Positions 12,356 through 24,772 of a stretch of DNA of 64,000 nt are shown here, in pieces. The stretch is taken from assembly GCA_947561395.2 (NCBI GenBank), contig OX387187.1, positions 37,925,829 through 37,989,828 on the forward strand. The letters run 5' to 3'. The stretch's first letter is position 1. Every line of letters begins with the position of its first letter. A program made the translations under genes and the position numbers. This DNA is from Buxus sempervirens (Eukaryota > Streptophyta > Magnoliopsida > Buxales > Buxaceae). The notes below the pieces were generated by a model. The model was not told where the DNA came from, did no database searches, and saw nothing but the letters and a program-made list of their open reading frames with translations.

Positions 12356-14857
12356 GTCACATTAGGGGATGAACGGCAAAGAAGAAAAAGAACCTTATTT
12401 TTGCACCTTGCATTTCTGTCGACATGGTCGACGAGCTCAATCACTGGATTGTTTTTAATGAAAGGGAAGTGTCAGATGTCTGGTATCACTTCCTGACTTT
12501 GGAATCCCTATACCCTCTCTCGGGTTTGAATAGGGATGTTCCTTAGTTCTTTGTTTTTTAAAAAGAAAGATAGGATTAAATCTGAGCTCATCAGCCTGTT
12601 TCGGCGTTGATGCAAGGTACTTAACAATGTTCTTTCCTTTTTTGTTTGTTCCTTTAAAGCTTTTAGTGACTTCAGTTTTGATTCTTTTTTTTTTTGAAAT
12701 AGGCCAAGGTATGGGTTTGGGAGTGCAGGTGGGAGGACGGGAGGAAGCTTTCGCGCTGCTGTCCATCATCTCGGAGGCCACACACCTACTCTAGCCTATA
12801 CTATTTACAAAAGTGAGAATCAAAATTTACAAGAAGGGGCGAATTGGCCCATTATTTCTCTTCCTTGTTGCTTCTCCTTGCCAGGTTCTTTCTCTTGTCG
12901 AGGCATTAAAGCTTCTCTTCCCACTTATGAGAATCAGGCTCCGGCATTAGAGCTTATCTTCCCACTTATGAGAATCAGGCTCCAGTAGGTAACACATTCA
13001 TGATTAAATAGTTAATATAAGTAAAGTAATAGTTCATGCACGATTAAGCAATATCGACTAATCAGGCTCGTATAATCATTCATATCATTCATGAATACAA
13101 AACAGTTTGATAAACAGTTCTAGAAATGAATTTCAGCAAGTTTTAATATGAGAATCCAATAGTCAAATCAATAACATAATTCACACTTTGCTAGGATGCA
13201 CTAAACAGTCACATCCAATCAATATCTCAATCACATGCCTCCAGCATGTATACAATAATAATATCAAGTGTTGTGATATCAGTGTCATTGCAGGACTCAC
13301 AAAGATAGATAAACCTTTTGAGATGATTCTCAACCAATTGCTATACCACCGTGCGACTTAGGAGCAATGCTACTAATGATACTCAAGTCCCATGCAGCGC
13401 AGCTTAGACAAGAGCCGTAGTCACTGACTTGTTGCACACGTACCCATCAGAGTTGGCATGTACCACCAGCATGCACCACCAGAATCAATACATGGAGATG
13501 GTCGCTTATCCACATGTACAGGGAATCACCAACGGCTCACCGGGGTGTCCCTTCAGACATAGGACCTTCCCAGACAAACTAACTTGCAAAGGAAGCGCGT
13601 TGCATATAGGAGTAACTCAACCCAAATGACATATCCCTCAGCTATCTAGCTACAATTATGGATCCATAACCAGCTATGCCCACTAGACTCCAAAATTCCC
13701 TAAAATATAATATTTCTATAAGGGTTGGTGCCTAGCGGCATATAAAGGTTAAATCTATCAATTACTTCAATATTCGGTCATCTGAATTCTGAATTCTCTT
13801 TATAAAGTTTTCTGATTTATAATGTCATTTAGAGGTGTTTTGATAATCAAATAATAGTTAGTTTTTCCAAAGATCAGATTTCTCCATTACCTTTAAAGTT
13901 TGGCAACTAATGTCCTAAATATCTCCCTAATTTATTTTTCTGTAAAACAGGGAATTAGATAATTTGTTTTAGTCTTAAAACATCTTATTTAATCATTAAA
14001 ATTGTCTAAAAATAGTTTGAAATTGAATTAGGGTGTGAAATTACGAAAATTGCAATTTCTGCTTAGAGCGCCTAGGATCGCTCAGGATCGCCTTGGCAGT
14101 CTGAGGTTGGCGGTAGTTCATTTTCGAACGCCGACGATACGTCGTCTCACGATCTTCAGTGATCTGAAAGTTTATAACTAGCACCTAGGAGCGTCGATGA
14201 TCACCGAGTATAGTAGAGGTCGGCGGTCATACAAAATCGAATAGAAACAGTTCTAAATCGAGATTTTTCTCGTCTAAACTCATTCTAACATATTTATAAC
14301 ATGATTATCTAACTATATACATCATTACATATCATAAAAACATGCTTTTGCGATTAAACGAACGTAAATCCAAACTTGAAGTCAAAACGGTGTCACTTAC
14401 CTCTTTCTACGCTGGTTCCTCTCCTTCTTCTCCAAACAAAAGTCCTCACAGGCGCAAGGAAATCCCTAGACAATGAAGAACTCAACCTAGTGCCCTTCCT
14501 TCTTCCTCTTCTTCTTCTTCTCCTTCGGTCGCTCGTTCGTTCAAGGCTGTCGCTTGCGGCTGTCGAATACAAGCGAAATACGAACGAAAATAGTAACGCG
14601 TATGTGTATTAGGTTATTAAACTAATATTTATACTCACTGATCCCATGTATCTCACATACACTAAACTCCATACACACGCCCAATCAGAATACATACCTC
14701 GATATATCATGATCGGATGGTCAGATCTGCGTCTAATTCTGGATCTCCACTAATTAGATCATCCCCTACAATAATAAAATATTTCCATCAATCATAACTC
14801 TCAATAATATTATTTACTAATTTAATTTATTATTTAAGGAAAATTCGGGGTTTTACA
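12356..14857 (-). mobile_element. LTR-retrotransposon-derived sequence, non-coding and unresolved
   Basis: No credible coding region is seen. The right edge, on the minus strand, starts TGTAAAACCCCGAATTTTCC at 14857, a typical Gypsy LTR beginning, and abuts Gypsy A LTR sequence at 14858. A 16-bp duplication (acttatgagaatcagg) occurs at about 12924 and 12965. The piece may join the internal region of the 9887-12336 element to an LTR of a different minus-strand element. No clean duplication was found, so the number of events is uncertain. Confidence 0.45.
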
Positions 14858-16493
14858 GTGACAAGGTAGGAAGATGGGGGACTTAGGTTGCTTTTCCACG
14901 GAAGAGAGAGAGAGTGGGGTTCGTTGTAATGCAGGGGTCTTGGTTTGTAAATTTAGAATTGTTTTAGGTTATTTAGGAATTTTAAAGAGATAAATTAAAA
15001 TGAAGTTTATTATTTAAACTTCTACCCTATTTGAATTTCCCTTTTTGCTATTCTTACAAACTTTTGATGCTAAAGTGCAATATTGAAAAGAAAACTCCAA
15101 CCAAACATGTCATGTGCTCATGTTGATTATATTACAAATACCTTAGAAATTATAACTTAATACTAATTACTTAATATCACCTTAAGTGAAATGGTTATAC
15201 TAATTAGCGTGTGGATATTAACAAAATAACTTTTAGACCGATATTATTAGTATTATCAGAATATTTATAAATTATAATAATGGGCAATTAAATATGTGTA
15301 ATTAATTTTTAGAAATCATGTTAATCAGTTAATGTGGTATTACCATAATGTATTATTTCAAATTCATATTTTCTTTGTATGTGGTGGATGGTTCAGCTAT
15401 TATTTTAACTGAGAAATTTATGGATTACTTGTGAGGAATTTACGTGTACCTCGGAGAAATTATTTGAGTTCCCTCCATGTACCTTGGAGTGGTATATACC
15501 CAGAATTGGTGAGAATTGGATTGATGTTAGATTTAGATTAGTGTCTAGCAGGCACAGCTATGTATGGATCCATGCGTCAACTAGGTAATGAAATGGGCCG
15601 GTCTTTGTTAAGTTAATCCCGTGTTCCATGTATGCGTACCACCATGTATCTTGGTGAGGCCTTCCTGTATCTGGTTGAGCTGCAGCAATCCGTACCACCG
15701 TGTATCTCGGTGAGGTCTTTCTTTATGTTTATCGTTGCATCTGATTGGATTGTACTTGCTAACCCACTCCTGTATCGGGTTTGGGTGCTCCGCAATAAGA
15801 CGATGTCCGAAACCCGGAGTAGGCCGACTTCGCAAATAAGTCGTGAGGTGGCAAAATTGGAACGGGTAGTTGACCTCTCAAAGAAGTCTAATTTCATGAG
15901 TCCTGTGAGGTCACAATGTGAATTGTTTGACTATATTTGATATGAAAATGGTTAGTGGTTTTACATCGGATGTTATTTTTATCTTTGTAACCTCATTAAA
16001 GGTTTTGATAAATTATATGGACTGCGTTTTATTACATGCATGTTACTGCTTATTGGGATTTCAATCTCATAAAACGTTTTCCAAATGTTTTGTTTTCAGA
16101 TATCCCAAGTGAGAACGTTCCAGAAGGGGTAGATCATACGAGGGTAGAGGATTTTGTTGAAGATGGCTCAGACGATCATTATTGTTTAATGTAGGGTGTC
16201 TTTTAAGAAGATGCTTTATTTTATTGACTTATTGGTTATGGATTTTATTTCATGGTTAGTAGAATTAGTAGATTGTTGACCTTGTTCCGGACTATTATTG
16301 AGGATTTGATTTAGTATTTTGGACGTCATGATTCTACATTTTGGCCAAGGTATTAATATATGATTTTGGATTTGGCGTACTCTGATGTATTTAATCTTAG
16401 TCTGGATTTAGTTGTTTATTTTGGGTTCACAAGGTTCACGTTTTGGGCTTGGATTTATTTTAAGAAAAATAAATTCGGGTTTGGGGTGTCACA
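14858..16493 (+). repeat. 3' LTR remnant of Gypsy A
   Basis: It starts GTGACAAGGTAGGAAGATG and matches 2911-4524 nearly base for base to the end, ...GGGTGTCACA, followed by TSD gcttc at 16494-16498. It retains the ~20-bp AT-rich segment that the 5' LTR lost. The first ~1.7 kb of the LTR is missing. Confidence 0.85.
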
Positions 16494-17838
16494 GCTTCAA
16501 CCCATACAGCGATTTCTTCAGACAACAAACCATGCCGGCAAACGCCCCCTCAGCCCGAAAACCCGGAGGAGGATCCATGTAGATGACTTCATCGAGATCC
16601 CCATTTAGAAAGGCATTTTTAACATCCATCTGCTTGAGGGGCCAGAAGTGAGAGGTAGCAAGGGAAATCAAGAGCCGAACAGTGGTAAGTTTGGCGACTG
16701 AAGCAAAGGTAGTAGTAAAGTCCTTGCCAGGCACCTAAGTAAAGCCTTTAGCGACGAGTCAGGCTTTAAAACGACTAACAGTCCCATCAGCATTGTGCTT
16801 GACACTGAACACCCATAGACAACCTACTGTTTTCTCCCCTTGAGGAAGAGGAACTAAGTCCCAAGTGTGATTAGCCTGTAATGCCCTTATTTCCTCCTGC
16901 ATGGCAGATTTCCAGATCAGACTAGAGAGAGCCTCTCGAACTGACATGGAATGGAAACAAAATCAACGGTCCCAAGAAATCCCTGAAAAGAGGTAGATAA
17001 AGCACTATACGACATATGCCGTTCAATGGGATGGTTAGTGCTACAAGATAAATTAAGACGATCAGGGGGTAGACGGTCCCAGATAGGGTTTCATCGGGGT
17101 GAGAAAGAGGAGGAGGGAGAGAGAGTACCTTCATTCATAAAGGAGATCGGCAAGGGGGCTGAGTGCGATGGCTATACTGAATAAGGAGAGTACCTGCAAC
17201 AGGAGGTAAGGTGTCCAGAGAAATAATGCTAGTATCAATAGGGGTGTCGGCAAGAACACGAGTAGGCGTATCAAAAACAGGAAGAGGATAAGGTATTGAT
17301 GGGCCATAGGAAGAGGGCGAACTGCTGGGAACATCAAGGGAAGAGAAAAAAGGAGTAGACTTCCAAAAAGTGACATCAAAGGAGTTGATCAAACACCCAG
17401 AGGAAGGATCAAAACATCTATACCCTTTGGAGTGGGAGGCATAGCCCATAAAGACACACCGGATGGATTTATTGACAAGCTTTGTCCGAGAATGATGCCG
17501 ATCTTGAAGAAAGTAGACACACCCAAAAACCCAAAGAGGAGGGAGAAACAAGACTTTATCGGGCTAAAGAACACTAAGTGGAGAAAAACCTCCCAGAACT
17601 TTGCTAGGGACCCGGTTAATAAGGTAAGTAGCTGTAAGCACGGCCATATGCCACAACGACTTTGGGCAAACATTTCTCGAAGAAGACATTGGGTAACTTC
17701 CATAAGATAGCGGTTTTTGCGTTCAATTACCCCATTTTGTTCAAGGGCATAAGGACAGGTGAGCTGTTGTAGAATGCCCAAGTTGGACAAGTGAGCTACA
17801 AGATCATTGGTGATGTATTGTATTCCCCCCCCCCCCCC
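16494..17838 (-). pseudogene. Copia integrase C-terminal half and reverse transcriptase N-terminal half
   Basis: On the minus strand, from 17838: integrase core remnants (ILQQLTCPYALEQNGVIERKNR with the catalytic Glu region), then CVFMGYASHSKGYRCFDP and a variable linker. RT then follows: SAMQEEIRALQANHTWDLVPLP, LWVFSVKHNADGTVSRFKA, PGKDFTTTFASVAKLTTVR, QMDVKNAFLNGDLDEVIYM (first RT aspartate) and KSLYGLK. There are frame changes around 17390-17500 and stops near 16737 and 16760. It is bounded by the poly-C solo-LTR insertion on the right and Gypsy A on the left. Confidence 0.85.
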
Positions 17839-19265
17839 TGTTGTGAAAATTCGCAAGTGCACGAAATCATAACAAGTAATATAGTGATGAAAAGAATGTC
17901 GAACCCACAAGGACTATTTACCTATTAGCTATCGAAATTGTTCTAATTCTAGATTATTTGAAAATCAAGAAAAGTGGGATGTTTTGAATTTGAAAAATTG
18001 AAAACAATAAAAATTAAATTGAAAAATAAGGACTTGACCAAACACTTAAAAATAAGGATATTTCACCCAAGAAGAAAATACTAAGGCATCCGATTCATCA
18101 AACCAATCCAATTCCAAATCCTAACCGAGCAATTAATCAATTATTATCCTATTTGACGACGAAATATTTTAAATATATCTAAAACCCTCTCTCGAGTAGA
18201 ATTAGAATTACCCAACATGCGATAACCCGCGATATGCTTATGCGAATTTAAAAGCAATTGAGTACATTAAGATTAATAATATCCCACAAAAACAAACTGC
18301 ACGAATCACGTTGGCACATTTCTGTCTTTCGTTCAATTCATGGCATACATCAAATGAAGCTAAACTACATGCATCATCTCTCAAATTAACATGCACAACA
18401 AATCATTCAACTATTGGCCAGATAATTGAAAGCATTAAACTTAACGATGTATACTCAAAAAGAATAATAAAATCATGAGTACATAGAAGTAGGATTCAAA
18501 ATTGTCATGGAGAGATTACATCGGAGCCTTAGCAATAGAAATTAGCTCATAATTGAATCCAAACAAACTATAAAATCTCTGAAATTCATAATAAAAATTG
18601 GACAAAGAGAAAATGAGAAAGTTAAAAGGGAAACTGTATGTAGATCGAGAATTTTAGTTATCGACAAACTCCAATTCAGCCTCTGTTTTCTTCTTCTTCC
18701 TCCAAGCTTCCAATCCTCTCCAATGGTGAAAAACTCCTCTCCTCTAAGCTCTGCCCGTCCTCCCCTCTTGTGTAACTCTTATATAAAATTTCCTTCCTTG
18801 CTTTAAAAACCCCTTTTACTTCTTTTCCAAAACTGAATTCTGAAAATAGCTGTTTTCCGTTTCTGATATTAATACTCAATTTTCTCTATCAAGATGACTG
18901 TTTTTGGGAAAGTCTTCAACATTAAATTTGTAGGGCCTTTTCTTAGCTTTCCATAGACACCAAGATTGCCCTTATTGGAGCTCTCTAGCTCAAGTTATGC
19001 TCAAAACACTGAAGGATGTTTCTGAAACTCGGGAAATTAAAGCTTCCTATTCTCTTGATAAAGAGAATTTTTGCTCATTCGAAAATTCTGAGAATATCTT
19101 GTAGATCCCCTCCTCAATCTCTTAACTCTTTCAATTTATTTATTCCTAAACAACAATAAACAAAAATACATAAAAACTCTAATAAATAGGCAAATAAAAC
19201 ACCAACTAGCATAAAATTAAGGGTAAACATATGACAAAACATGTATAAAATTTTGGCACATCACA
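17839..19265 (-). mobile_element. Solo LTR (1.43 kb) inserted in Copia integrase at a C tract
   Basis: On the minus strand it starts TGTGATGTGCC at 19265 and ends TTTTCACAACA at 17839. Both flanks are runs of 14-15 C, so the 5-bp duplication is ccccc and the exact offset is ambiguous. The Copia integrase reads GLRTDNV on one side and IQYITNDL on the other, showing the insertion lies at the RTDNGGEY motif. There is no coding capacity or PBS. It is unrelated by eye to the Tat-like family elsewhere here. Confidence 0.8.
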
Positions 19266-20202
19266 CCCCCCCCCCCCCCACATTATCAGTCCGAAGACCC
19301 CGCCGAACTACAATGGAAAACTGAGTTTTAACCATAGTAAGAAACTGACATAGGGTAGCAAAGACATCAGATTTTTTCTTAAACAAATAGACCCAAGTAC
19401 ATCGAGAAAAATTGTCAATAAAAGTAACATAATACCAATGACCGGACCTAACAGTAACAGGGGAGGGCCCCCAAACATCAGAGTGAATCAAATTAAACAT
19501 AGTAGGTGATCGATGCATACGAGAAATATAAGGCTTTCGACAATGTTTCAAAAGTTCACACACATGACATTTAAAATGAGATTGTTTGCAAGCAACAAAA
19601 AGACTAAGAAACATTAAACAAAGATACTAAAAATTAACATGACCCAAACGAGCATGCCACAAAGGAATGTCTTGGGCAAAAACAGAAAAGGGAAAATCAA
19701 ACACAGGAGTAGTAGCAGCACGCAAAGCATAGTCATAAGGCTAAGAAGGTGGTGGATAACCAAAGTAGTATAGTCCATCACGCTCATACCCCTTAGCAAA
19801 AATCCATTTCGAAGTCTGGTCCTGCAAGAAGCAACGATCAGGTAAGAAGATAACAGCACAATCAAGGGATTTTGCAAGAAAACTAACAGATAAAAGATTA
19901 AAAGCAAATTTTGGGACATGAAAAACAGAAGAAAGAGTAATATCCGATAAAAGTTTGACTGTGCCTTCACTACTAATCGTAGCAACAAACCCATCAGCCA
20001 AACGGACAGATCTGTGAGTATGAGTCAATGGGGAAGAAAAAATGGATAACTCACCCGTCATATGATCATTTGCACCAGAGTCCAGAAACCAAGAGGGGGA
20101 CAGAGCGAATATGGAAGGCCGTGGGGATACTTGAGGATAAAGTAGTAGTGGAGCTTGGTAATGACAACTGGGCGATCTGGGCCTGAAGTGCTGCCACCTG
20201 AC
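19266..20202 (-). pseudogene. Copia protease, GAG-pre-integrase and integrase N-terminal half
   Basis: On the minus strand: end of gag (VAALQAQIAQL), protease with SWFLDSGANDHMTGELSIFS (Asp-Ser-Gly active site), then the zinc-binding GAG-pre-integrase region (CVACKQSHFKCHVCELLKH). Integrase core follows: FNLIHSDVWGPSP (first catalytic Asp), WYYVTFIDNFSRCTWVY and GLRTDN (second catalytic Asp). A frame change near 19614-19740 separates protease from integrase. The flanks are the solo LTRs at 17839-19265 and 20203. Confidence 0.85.
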
Positions 20203-21031
20203 TGTGCGCACGTGAAAAATGCCGCACGGCGGGGCACACGTGAATCGCGCGCGTGGCTCCGGATGGGTAAAATGGGAAGTTGGAGTCGTTACTGCCTGAT
20301 GAGGTGCAGGCAGACACCTGGGTGCCTAGGTTTGTCTAGTAGGCGGGTCTGCGGCTTGAGATTCTAAGCAAGGTCTCGGTTACGGTCCAGGGAAGTCTGT
20401 AGACACCCCAGTCCGCCCCATCGGATGACGGGTCCCATGGGTTTCCTGGTTTTGAGTCAACTTTGGTCTATCTCACCCAGTTCCTATTCCAGCATGCACA
20501 TTTGATTGATTCTAGCGGGACCGCCAAAGTGCTGTGGATCCCTTTATTTGATTTTATCTTCTTAGCTTAGAGTGATGTGAGTCTGATCGGGCAGGCCCCA
20601 TTGGAAGGCCTTAGGATCCCTTGGTGGGCAAAGTGTGGTCCACATGTTCCCTTGGTGGGCCTCAGTCTAAGCCTGAGAGGCCCATTGGGCTTTGGTTCAA
20701 TGCATTGCTTTTTTTATTTGAGATCCAAATTTGAAGTTAAGTGATTTTCATGCCAAGTGAGTCGGGATTGCTTTGTGGGCCTTTGAACGGGCCCCACAAT
20801 TGGTTGTCAAATGATTTAATTCATCTTTTATTTAACTTCACCAAAATGAGCCAGGCTTTGGGCTTGAGGCCCTTTACCTGGGCTTGGGCTTGAAAGCCCA
20901 AGGCTTCCTGAATTAGGGTTTGGAAACCCTAATTTAGCTTGGTGTAGACACCCCAAATTGCACAAATGATCATCAAAAATCATTATCTCCTTGAAAGCCA
21001 GCACAAAAATTGAAGAAAATGAATTTTTACC

Positions 21032-21175
21032 TGTATCCGGCAACTCAGGCCGGATACAAGTACTTCTCTTTGTATCCGGTGGAAAATGCCGGATACAAGG
21101 AAACTTTAGTGTATCCGGCATCATATGCCGGATACATTAAAGCCCTTGTGTATCCGGCCTGATATGCCGGATACA
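21032..21175. promoter_or_regulatory. Array of four interrupted palindromes in the 5' LTR of B
   Basis: Four copies of TGTATCCGG-N9-CCGGATACA start at 21032, 21071, 21110 and 21149, a strict ~39-bp period. Arms are 8-9 bp and loops vary. The array ends ~155 bp upstream of the TATA box. The same array recurs in the 3' LTR (41095-41238) and at three internal sites. Confidence 0.85.
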
Positions 21176-21330
21176 TTAGTTTTGCTCAAAAATTAGGGTT
21201 TTCCGAGAGAAATCACTTTTTACCATCATATCCCTCATTAAATGAGGGGAAATCTCGGAAACAACCCTAGGGTTAAGGTTGGTGGGTTCTAGACATTAAG
21301 TTGTGTCTACCAACAACCCTAGCCTTTGCC

Positions 21331-21339
21331 TATAAATAG
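21331..21339 (+). promoter_or_regulatory. TATA box of element B
   Basis: TATAAATAG in the context GCCTATAAATAGGAGG, ~155 bp after the palindrome array. The counterpart is at 41394-41402 in the 3' LTR. Transcription would start near 21360. Confidence 0.75.
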
Positions 21340-21358
21340 GAGGCCCCTCCTCAAGCAA

Positions 21359-21435
21359 ATGGCCAAGAAGTTGGAGATCCAAGAGCTCCGAGTGAAGAAG
21401 GGAACCGCTGCCGGATTGCTTCCAGAACCCCAGGT
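21359..21435 (+). other. LTR exon with in-frame ATG and 5' splice site
   Basis: ATG at 21359 opens 25 codons (MAKKLEIQELRVKKG...) ending exactly at CAG|GTAAGCC, a near-consensus splice donor (GT at 21434-21435). It is conserved in the 3' LTR. An acceptor TTTTTTTCCCCAG ends at 26251, and the joined frame would continue without a stop into gag. The ATG lies at the predicted transcription start, so it may fall just outside the mRNA; the donor is better supported than the coding role. Confidence 0.5.
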
Positions 21436-23250
21436 AAGCCTCAACCCTCCTTTATTTTTCTGTATTTACCTTCCTAGATCTAAATCTCTTCTTTTACCTT
21501 TCTGTAGAATAAGGCCTTCTATGTGTGTGAAAATCCTTCCCCGGCTCAAAGTATCTCGAGACTCCCCCTAGCCGTAAAACGTGAAGGCGGGATCTAGGAG
21601 AAACGAGACTGGGGATTGACCCTAGTACTAAAACCGTATTTGCATAAGCCTTTTGATTCTATGTAAATCGTTTCATATTCAAAGTACCCCATGATTATCT
21701 TGAAGAACCGTGTTTAACGGGGAGAGAGAACAAAGGGAAACGATAATGGAACGGAACCCTAGGTTGTTTTAGAACCTTATTTTGATGAATATGTATGCAT
21801 GCTATGTTGTTCTATTGATCTTGTATGGTTTTTCACACTTGCACATACATAGCACTATTTTGGCGGGATAGGCTCACATTTGGGGATTTATTACATTCAT
21901 TGTGATAAATCTCAAATAAATGGCCTCAATCAATTCTGGAATGTCTTTAAATTATTTTTAAAGGTTTTGTGTTCATCTTGCACGAATTGCACACACTTTG
22001 TCACAGTTTTGCATTGGTTTTACTCAAAATAGGCTTTACTTGACAGCAACTGTACCCTGACTTCGGACACTCATAACTTCATCATCCGGATGAATTTTGG
22101 AGTGATTCTAGAACCATGGGAAAGGTGAGACTGTCTAGTTTATGTCTACTAAATTTCATTGATTTCTATCAACCAGAGTTTTGACACCTCTCTGTCGAAG
22201 TTGATTGGTCAGTTCAGGTTTAAATACGGAACTTGTCACTTCGACGGAGCGCCATGTGTTCGTTTTAAATCCGATTCGAGTGATTTTTGTTTCTGGGCAC
22301 TCCTTTATGAGTATATTTTTAAATCCAATTGATTTCATAATTTTTTGATTTAAATTGTGTCGTGGAGAGCAGATTTACTCAGAACTGCTCAACAGCACTT
22401 TTCTGGGTCAATCTGTGATCCTCGGGGCCTGTTCGGGAAGTCACCCAAGGCACATCCGAATGAGTTTTTGTATGAGGCTAGTTTCTTTTGAAATATGGCC
22501 ATACAGACTTCATTGACACCAAATGTCACGGACTTCTATGAAGTATATTGTTCTAGGTGATTTTCCGAACTTGCCTACTTGTTACTTTTGATTTTCTCCG
22601 GCAACAACCTTAAAAGAGCCATAGCTCTTAGAATTTCAACCGGAATTTATTGAAATTTTGCATGAGACTATTGTTTACCCAAATCTTTCAAATGGATTTG
22701 GTTTGATTTAATTTAAAATTGGATTTGATTAATTTCAAGAGAAATGGCCATACTTTTTACCAAATTTCCCGGATTTGCCTCAACTTGGTTTTGTGCAACT
22801 TTTGCTGTGATTTCCATCTTTTTGTGATATTCCAGAAGTGATATTAACATAAAAGAAGATCTGGAATTCATTTGGATTTTCATGTGAAGATATCATATGT
22901 TTGTCCTTTTTCAAGGTTTTCATGATTTTTTAGCAAGCTTTCTATTTTCTTTTAGCATGAATAACACTTGGCAACCACCTTGTGTGGGTGAATGGGGGTG
23001 CCTAACACCTTCCCCCGTTTATAATCTAATCCCCTTACCCATCTCTGGATTTGATTTTCAAGTAGGATTATTTTTACTCTAGAATTTGCCTTTTAGCACT
23101 TTTTATCTCTTTTTGCTTGTTTTTAATTCTTTTGGTGTCCATTCACACCCTAAACAAATGGATGGTGGCGACTCCCACTCTTTATGTCGAGCCCTGCGTG
23201 TTGACGGAGCGATGATCATCTCCGTGTGATTTTTTCCCATGTCTCACAAC

Positions 23251-23268
23251 TGGCGATTCCGCTGGGGA
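23251..23268 (+). other. Probable primer binding site of element B
   Basis: TGGCGATTCCGCTGGGGA begins two bases after the 5' LTR. It has the form of a tRNA 3'-end complement (TGG start), as in other Tat elements. I do not assign the tRNA by eye. A near copy of its first ten bases (TGGCGACTCC) lies ~75 bp upstream inside the LTR. Confidence 0.7.
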
Positions 23269-24772
23269 CTTGTGGATTTAAGCCATTTTGTGTATATTCA
23301 TGCTTTTTACTTATTTTTGAATGCTTGCTATTTTGCTTATTTTATTGTGCATATTGTGGTATTTTAAATCTGATTAGGATGCTTTGGAATTTCTATGGAC
23401 AAAGGCATGTATGTGTTGTTTGATGTTGCCTAGAGATTGATTTAAGAAAAGCCTATCTTGAAGCATGATTTTGATGCATTTGGTGATAACATGCTCTAAC
23501 TTGAATTTTTAATACTATGGTTTGAACATGAGAATTAGAAGCATGAAATCTAGGAGTTCAGAATTTTTGGGGTATTCAAACATGATTCCCATGAAGCATG
23601 CTTTCTTGTGCTTAAATTTTTTTATTATGCCATGCCTTTGATTTGGGGTATAGGGGGACTTGATTTGAGCATGAAAACCAAGAGCATGAAATCTGGAATT
23701 TTAGTGTACATTGTGGGATTTTTTTAGCATGTTTTCACCAATATACCATGTCAAGTAGTTGCTAAATTTTTAGGCATTAATTTGGGGTATGAGTGATGCA
23801 CTTTTGAGCATGAAAAATCTGGAAATTTTAATGTATTTTGGGGAGATCTTAAGCATGTTTTACCTCATTGAAACACTTTTGAACCATGTCAAGTAAGTGC
23901 TAAATTTTTAGACTTCAATTTGGGTAAAAATGGTACACTTTGAGCATGAAAAAAGAGCATGAAATCTGAGATTTAGGGAATGCTTTTGGGATTCAAGCAT
24001 GTTTAGCATGATTTTTTTTTTGTGGTTATTGGTACAACATGATAACATGCTTGTATACCACTTTTTGGGCATGTAATATTTTTGTGCATATTTGGTTGCT
24101 TTGGCTCTTGCTTGCTTGTATTTAGCTTCATTATATTGTCATATGTGCCTTGGCTTGAAATTGAATGCATGGCTACGAAAAAGAGTGGCAAGGGGCTGGG
24201 ACATTGTGAATGTTACCTCAATTTTAAATTGCACTTGAGCACTTTAAACTATTTGCACAGCCTACCCATTACCTATAGGAAGTTGAACCATGAATGTGTG
24301 TAGCTTGGCGCACCGAGGTCGTGACTTCGGAAAGCGAAAGTGAAAACATTTACCTTAGAATTTGAGTCAATGATGTGATGACAATGGGATCTGTGATTCG
24401 ATTCCGGGCATCACTAGACTTGAGTTCTAAGTTGCCAATTAAGCCAAAACCCAAAAACCATGCGCTTGAAGGTGGAGAAACACGTTTTCAGCTAAAAGTA
24501 CACAATTGTGTTTGGGGAATTGGGTGTAAATGTGGGAAGGCCGTTTGCATGTTTTACAGGCCAAGGTATAATGTGAATACCATAATGAATGAAGGTAATA
24601 CAAGGTGGCAAGGTAAAGCCATGTTCTTTTCATGAATTTGGAGAATTTTGCAAGTATGATGTCCAAGCCCAATTTGGGGCAAGTTTTGAAGGTCAAGTTA
24701 AGGTGAACATCAAGTGGGAATGAAAAAAAACCTAATCTGGTGAAAAAATGAGTCAAAATGGCCATTTCAGCA
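23269..24772 (+). repeat. Leader of element B with ~138-bp degenerate tandem repeat
   Basis: No convincing coding region is seen. Between about 23527 and 24010, four diverged units start TGA(A/G)CATGA and contain GAGCATGAAATCTG and AGCATGTTT blocks, at ~23527, 23663, 23803 and 23941. The spacing is near 138 bp. The rest (24010-24772) shows nothing I can identify. Confidence 0.5.

Larger units (their letters stand above)
1178..16493 (+). mobile_element. Ty3/Gypsy retrotransposon A with three secondary insertions
   Basis: It is flanked by the 5-bp duplication gcttc at 1173-1177 and 16494-16498, inside the Copia RT. The order is 5' LTR (1178-4524), PBS (4533-4545), gag, [solo LTR 5841-8568], protease-RT, [inserted and rearranged DNA 9887-14857], 3' LTR remnant (14858-16493). 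RNase H, integrase and the first ~1.7 kb of the 3' LTR are missing, so a deletion accompanied or followed the last insertion. The initiator-Met PBS and long LTR suit a chromovirus-type Gypsy, but without integrase the clade cannot be fixed. Confidence 0.85.
20943..23248 (+). repeat. 5' LTR of element B
   Basis: It starts TGTAGACACCCC and ends GTCTCACA just before the PBS. It contains four palindromes (21032-21175), a TATA box (21331-21339), a short exon-like segment with a splice donor (21359-21435), and the U5 motif TGGCGACTCC (23166-23175). The remaining ~1.6 kb holds no coding region. It is nearly identical to 41006-42978 plus 45376-45707. Confidence 0.92.

Noticed and set aside
21032-21175. 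CRISPR-like array of spaced palindromes
   Set aside because: Plant nuclear context; spacers are not unique 30-mers, copies recur at several sites of one retroelement and no cas genes exist.
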